In this document: positions 59,003-64,000 of the stretch, one piece after another
Layout: each line of letters begins with the position of its first letter
Numbering within the stretch: position 1 is the first letter of the stretch
Source of the DNA: Myxocyprinus asiaticus
Lineage: Eukaryota > Chordata > Actinopteri > Cypriniformes > Catostomidae
Reading direction: 5' to 3'
Assembly (NCBI RefSeq): GCF_019703515.2
Contig: NC_059368.1
Span: 37,623,831-37,687,830, forward strand
Length of the DNA stretch: 64,000 bases
Program-made: the position numbers and the translations under genes
Notes under the pieces: generated by a model
Seen by the model: only the letters and a program-made list of their open reading frames with translations
What the model was told of the DNA's origin: nothing
Database searches by the model: none

Positions 59003-59804
59003 AGGGATGGGAATCATAATGACGTTAACAATTCCAATTGCACTTAACTATTCCATTAACGATTTAGGAAATTTTTTCGAGACTGACTGATTCATGGGTC
59101 TTTTTTTTGATTGATTCAGTGAAAAGAATTGATCTTTTGGGAAATAATCAGATTATTAGGCTGATTGATACAGATTTCACGATTCGATTCCGATTCACAA
59201 ACTTATGATTCAATTCCGATTTTGATTACATTTGATTCATGTGGTTATATTTCAGTTATAATGTCCCTTATGTACTTAGGTACATTATGAAAACATAAAT
59301 TTGACTAATTATGTTTAACTAGTTTTTCATCATTTTGGTGACATTTTAGCTTTATAAAAATGAACAAATCCATGTATTTAATAAATAAATATGATATTAT
59401 ATTGCATATATTATTTTTGTGAATCATTAAATTATTATAATTATTTTATTAATCACAGTTTTCTGTGATTAATGGCAATATAAATTATGGTACACGATAC
59501 ATTATTAGACACATTTTTACATGTATTAATCTTTGATACAAGTATATGTATACATGCCATAAAATCAGTGGACATGTTGCAATTGCAGTTTGGGCAAAAT
59601 CTTCTGGTGTTTCACAATGGACCTTTTTTAATTATAGGATCAGTCGGATCTAATCGGACAAATGTCTTTTTATATTTATCCAACACATCCAACTTCTTCT
59701 GCCATTACATTCCCTTGCACTGTATATAACAGATTTGTGTTTAATTTTGCACTACGTTTATGTATGTGTGAATGTATATATGTTTGTGTGTGTGTGTATG
59801 TATG

Positions 59805-59847
<43 letters not shown>

Positions 59848-60832
59848 TGTCTTATTGTGTATTCTATATATACTTTATTTTCTATTAAATTTCTATTTAT
59901 TTATTTTTATTCAATTTTGTTTATTATTTTTTTATTTTTGTCTATGTCTTGTTGCTGTTTTGTATTGTTGTGCACTGGAAGCTCCTGTCACCAAGACAAA
60001 TTCCTTGTATGTGAAATCATACCTGGCAATAAAGCTGATTCTGATTCTGTAAGGCTGAGTGGCCTGCCAGGAACAACTCTGGACACCTTTCTCCTATTGC
60101 ATGAAGTTTCAGGAACTAAAAAAAAAACAAAAAAAAAAAAACCATACATTCATTGCGTTTTTTTTTTTTTTTTTTTTTACACGTTAAACAAAAAATATTA
60201 ATTGCAGAAATTAACGTAAAAAGTCCCAGCTCTAATCATTATTGTTTAATTGCATAATTTGTGCTATTTACAGTTATTTACACTGATTTGTTGAACACAT
60301 GCAAAAAAAAAAAAAAAAAAGGTACTGTCTCTTTAAGAAAACCGGCTGTTTTGTAAAGAGCATCTGTAAATGAGTGCATGTTAATGAGTGAGACTGAAAC
60401 GGTTTTACCTCGTCCGTGCTATGCATGATTAGAATTAAATGTTTCTTTTTTTATTGATTTTGATTAACAACTGACTGTAAAAAACAGAAAGGTTATTAAA
60501 AGAGACAGTATTCAATGACAAATGGGTCGCTGGGATCTCGTCCTTGAACACACATTACACCGAACAACTTTTATTCTCAACACGCTGTGAAAGGATCTCA
60601 TTGCTGAATACTTCACGACTAAACTACAAAATTACTTGTGTGTGCCATTTGTCAAATACTGTATATACATAGTCGCATAGTGCGGAATTTGTTTGCAAAT
60701 GCGAGTGATTTCCCTTCATTGTAGTGGAGGGTAGCGCATAGAGTAAAAGATTGATCTTGAGATTTAAGAATCGATATCGAGATTGTTCAAATGAAGATTG
60801 TGATGCATCTTAAAATTTACCCACCCTATTGG
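59003..60832. repeat. patchwork of hAT-type and LINE fragments
   Basis: The left boundary TAGGGATGGGAATCATAATG and the right boundary (inverse TAGGGTGGGTAAATTTTAAG) look like related termini. Between them are CACGATTCGATTCCGATTCAC motifs, a LINE 3' end (next entry), poly-A and poly-T runs at about 60117-60179 and 60303-60320, and (TA)n at 59811-59846. I found no matching target duplication, so this may be several insertions rather than one. Confidence 0.4.
59690..60052 (+). mobile_element. L2-type LINE 3'-end fragment
   Basis: Ends TTCCTTGTATGTGAAATCAT, ACCTGGCAATAAAGCTGATT and a CTGATT repeat. That is the standard 3' UTR finish of a second L2 lineage in fish (TTGTGCACTGGAAGCTCC just before). 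No RT remains. Includes TGTATG/TATA low complexity. Confidence 0.65.
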
Positions 60833-61006
60833 ATTGTGAAATTGGATTGATTAGAGGGGAGCGTTAGGAAATCAGATTGGTGACATCAGCTGAAAAATGT
60901 CATTTCAGAGGTGGAGCAAGTTATTTCATTTTGATAAAAGATTACGAGGACAATAATAAAAAAAAACATTGGAATAATGTGTTGTGCACAAATGAATCAT
61001 GTACAG

Positions 61007-61953
61007 TAGGGCTGTCACGATTATGAAATTTGGCTGATGATTAATTGTCAAACAAATAATTGTGATTATGATGATAAATTTTTTAGGGGTTTCACGATTA
61101 ATTGTCATATAAATTGTCATTTCTTAAGGTGTGCTTTTTTTACATACATTTTTAAATGTATGTAAACATTCATACATATTTAACTTGAAATATATAAATC
61201 AAATAATAAAATAGGGATAAACTATGGTGTCCTTTTAAGGCTTTGAAAACTTAAATTACATGAAAAATAATTTTTTTACATTTCTAAATATTTAAAATGT
61301 CTCTCTTTTTGGTCAACTTTAGTATTGCTAAATTTTTTACATCTACACTCTTGTTTTTGGAACTCTTATATAAATATATAAAATAAAATATATTTTTATT
61401 ATATTTATATTATGCAATAGTATAATTATTCTGTTCTAATTTCTTCACCTATATTATTTTAATGCTCTTTGATTAAACCCACAAGCCCTTATTTCTCATG
61501 AAGCAAACCTTTGAGAATTTGTTTCATCATTTTATCACTCCACAGAAATACTGTAAGCCTGTGTCACTGCGTATATGAACCAGGAACATTTGCCTTTACA
61601 CGATCGTTTAAAGTGAAGCCGGAGCTCTTTGTGCTCACTATCACTTATACTTGTTCGCTTATATTTTTGTGGGAGTTTTGCATGAGCCTCTGCTGACAGT
61701 GTGCGCATCTTAGCACTTCACGCTTTCTTCCGGACAAGAGCTGGTTGACGTCCGCGGTGCGGCTCAGTGATGCTTGGACTCAGAGTTCAACTGAGTGACA
61801 CACAAACACACTGTCCATGGCATTTATACAGTATATTAGCTTAAAATTGTATTATTTCTGCATTAAAATGTGATTGGAATTAGAATGCCCATTAATTGCA
61901 ATTATCTCAAATAACCACGATCAGATGGTTATTTAATAATCGCGACAGGCCTA
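61007..61953. mobile_element. hAT-type non-autonomous element, 947 bp
   Basis: Termini TAGGGCTGTCACGATTATGA and (inverse) TAGGCCTGTCGCGATTATTA. Flanking 8-mers ATGTACAG (60999-61006) and GTGTACAG (61954-61961) match at 7 of 8, fitting an aged hAT target duplication. The interior is AT-rich without transposase. Confidence 0.72.
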
Positions 61954-61961
61954 GTGTACAG

Positions 61962-62800
61962 TAAGACTATTGTAACATTTTGAAAAAGTAAATGGGATCA
62001 ATTTTCATTTCATATATTTGATTTCACGGACTCATCAAATAGACGACGTACGTTACTGCAGTTTTAAAATTGAAAGTTTTAAATTTCAATACTTTTGAAA
62101 GGCCTCTTTTACTTACATTGTAAGTGCCTTACTGTAACCACAATTATTGCTTGTTATAACTAAATGAGGAAATTAAAAATGACTTTTTTTGGTAATCAAA
62201 ATGATTCCACAAATGCTGCCGATTGAGCTTAATTTAGATTGTACGAGTTAGTTCATGTATTTTTCTCTGCTAGCAAAAATAGTTCTGTGAGAAGCCATAG
62301 CATCAAGCTTTCCATGTCGCCAAGCAACACATGAATTGGAACAGTGTGTGTGAGGGGAATGGAGCGACAGCAATTTCCCTTCCTTGCTCCAAGTGTTCTG
62401 TATTCACTCGCTCCACTCCATTTTCATTGGACTTTGGTGCTTTGCACAACAAGTGCTAAGACGCGAGGAAAGGAAACAAGGATCCACAATTTTAGAAATA
62501 CTAACCCACCCACATACATCTATTCGATTCGAAGTTTGTATTTTAATTGAACAGAAATAGTTGAGCATGCATTGGCCATGTGCGTTTAGTCTTCTCACAC
62601 CTCTGAGTGTTCATACCAGCACGTGTGCATGCAACAGCCTAAACAAATGCTCACCCTGTCATCTCACACCTTTCACCATTACCACCTTTATGACTTACAT
62701 GAACGCCCACTTCCAAATGTCACAGCCATTCCATTTACCCACACAGTCTCCTCGCAGCTGCAGTATAGCGGTATGTTTGCATAATTAAGAGAGAAGCCTT
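61962..62800. other. spacer with a MITE family C end
   Basis: A family C right-end fragment lies at about 62100-62240 (CCACAAATGCTGCCGATTGAGC). No gene seen. Confidence 0.45.
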
Positions 62801-62809
62801 TAAATCGAG

Positions 62810-62995
62810 CATTCAGCCCAGTCTCCCTAAAGAGTGTTCATAGGGCAGCATTAATACCCTTTAATGGACAGATGAGGATTGGAAAGAGCCAGCTGTTGCT
62901 GCTGTATTGTGCCCAGTCAGAGCTGTGACACACACATTGAGCGAGGCTGTTTGAAGGGCACATGATTCTCGTTGCCGTCTTCACACACCGGTGAG
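62810..62995 (+). other. low-repeat segment ending in a donor-like GTGAGT
   Basis: Balanced base composition and no repeat character; ends CACACACCG/GTGAGT at about 62991. Frames are interrupted, so not coding as it stands. Could be a conserved non-coding element or an untranslated exon; unproven. Confidence 0.25.
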
Positions 62996-63589
62996 TTCAC
63001 TTAGAATAAGTATAAGAATTCAGCTTCACAAAGATCTCTTTCTCAACGCTTGCTCTCTTAAGTCTAGTGGCCACACTAGACTTCGCGCTCCAATCACTTC
63101 CATTCATACGCATGCTAACGTGAGACCTGAAATGCAAGGTCATGCGAAGAAAGTTTCATCTTCCAAAGTGCCAAAGGTAAAGTTTGACCTCTGACCTGTG
63201 TATTGTATGATTAGAATTCGCATGATGTGACCAACGGAAGATTGGAACATCACAGATTGACCACTTGGCTTAATACAAAGAATACAAATTTCAAAGCTGC
63301 ATGGATTGTAGGAATGCGGGAAAGTAGAGCAGATGGTATATTTTAAGATTTTGAATTTATTCGTTATGTATGATTTCTTTTTATTATTCATTAAAAACGG
63401 AAACCATAGTGTATTGCAGGTCCCGAAGTGATTTCACATCTACAAAGGCTTGTGTGACCTCAGTTTTAGCTTCCCTTTTAAATCAAACTTGCTTCGACAC
63501 AGGCAAGGTTGCTCTATTCACTTTTGCCAAAGAGCTTGACTGGCAGGCTTGAACTTGGCATTTCTGAGACAACTGAAGGGCGTGTGCCT

Positions 63590-64000
63590 TAGGCCACATC
63601 CACACTTATATGTTTTCATTTGAAAACGCATCTTTTTCTCTACATTTTGAGATGGCATTTTTGTTCGCGAAAACAGCTTTTTGAAAACGCTCTCCCAAGT
63701 GGATGAATTTGAAGCGCCGTGTTCACGCTGTAGTGTGGACTGGGAAAACGGAGATGTCTGAAAACGATGACCTATTTGTTGTCATGTGACGCAGTCATGT
63801 GATCTATTCAACCAAAACAATCAAGATGGCACCCCGTGTTGTAGCAGCGCTGTTGTGCCTGATATTCACTTTAATAGCATTGTTAAAGATAAATGTTATT
63901 TTGAACAACATTCACAATTGTGTTTCAGACCGTACATTCCAACGGCGATTTTCGCATGCGCAGTAAGGGGATTTAAGCGGTTTTATACATTTCGGTGTGG
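63590..64000. mobile_element. hAT-type element running off the window
   Basis: Starts TTAGGCCACATCCACACTTA, then TATGTTTTCATTTGAAAACG and repeated GAAAACG motifs. This is the usual left terminus of a widespread fish hAT family. The right end is beyond 64000, so size and coding content are unknown. Confidence 0.6.

Overview
This window reads as nuclear DNA of a ray-finned fish, most likely a cyprinid (zebrafish, carp or barb relative). It is AT-rich and intron-rich. It is packed with Tc1-like transposons, L2-type LINEs, an internally deleted Ty3/Gypsy element, hAT and Harbinger-like fragments, foldback MITEs and long (GT)n/(TA)n tracts. That repertoire, including the cyprinid-type repeats with GGATAGTTCACCC ends, is the basis for the placement; no species-level call is possible.

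The one clear host gene is the 3' half of an SLC22 organic-ion transporter on the + strand, most like SLC22A13 (OAT10). Six exons (644-770, 3681-3787, 4658-4869, 9516-9624, 10596-10808, 11933-12005) have correct splice sites and join in one frame of 280 codons plus stop. The 5' exons lie upstream of the window. The large 4658/9516 intron holds a tRNA-type SINE and a sense-oriented L2 LINE.

From 13.1 to 28.1 kb the sequence is almost wholly mobile DNA: an antisense L2 LINE; a foldback MITE split by a terminal-inverted-repeat element; a Gypsy element with a 5-bp target duplication that has lost protease, RT and RNase H; and a three-level nest (Tc1 inside an L2 LINE inside a foldback MITE).

From 28.1 to 64 kb there is no intact coding gene. 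A possible promoter and untranslated first exon lie at about 28.98-29.27 kb, with symmetric CCAAT boxes in a 31-bp inverted repeat. A minus-strand remnant of a fish-type uncharacterised multi-exon gene lies at 35.4-36.6 kb, with a CpG-rich ATG region upstream at about 37.3-37.5 kb. A lone candidate 60-bp exon lies at 55226-55285, followed by a short array of about 180-bp tandem units. The rest is hAT, Harbinger-like, Tc1 and MITE copies, several with target duplications that fix their ends.

I found no bacterial-type system, CRISPR array, tRNA/rRNA gene or obviously new enzyme system. The most useful leads are the degraded fish-specific gene, the symmetric CCAAT promoter, the about 180-bp array, the perfect 30-bp palindrome, and a frame-breaking deletion shared by two L2 copies.
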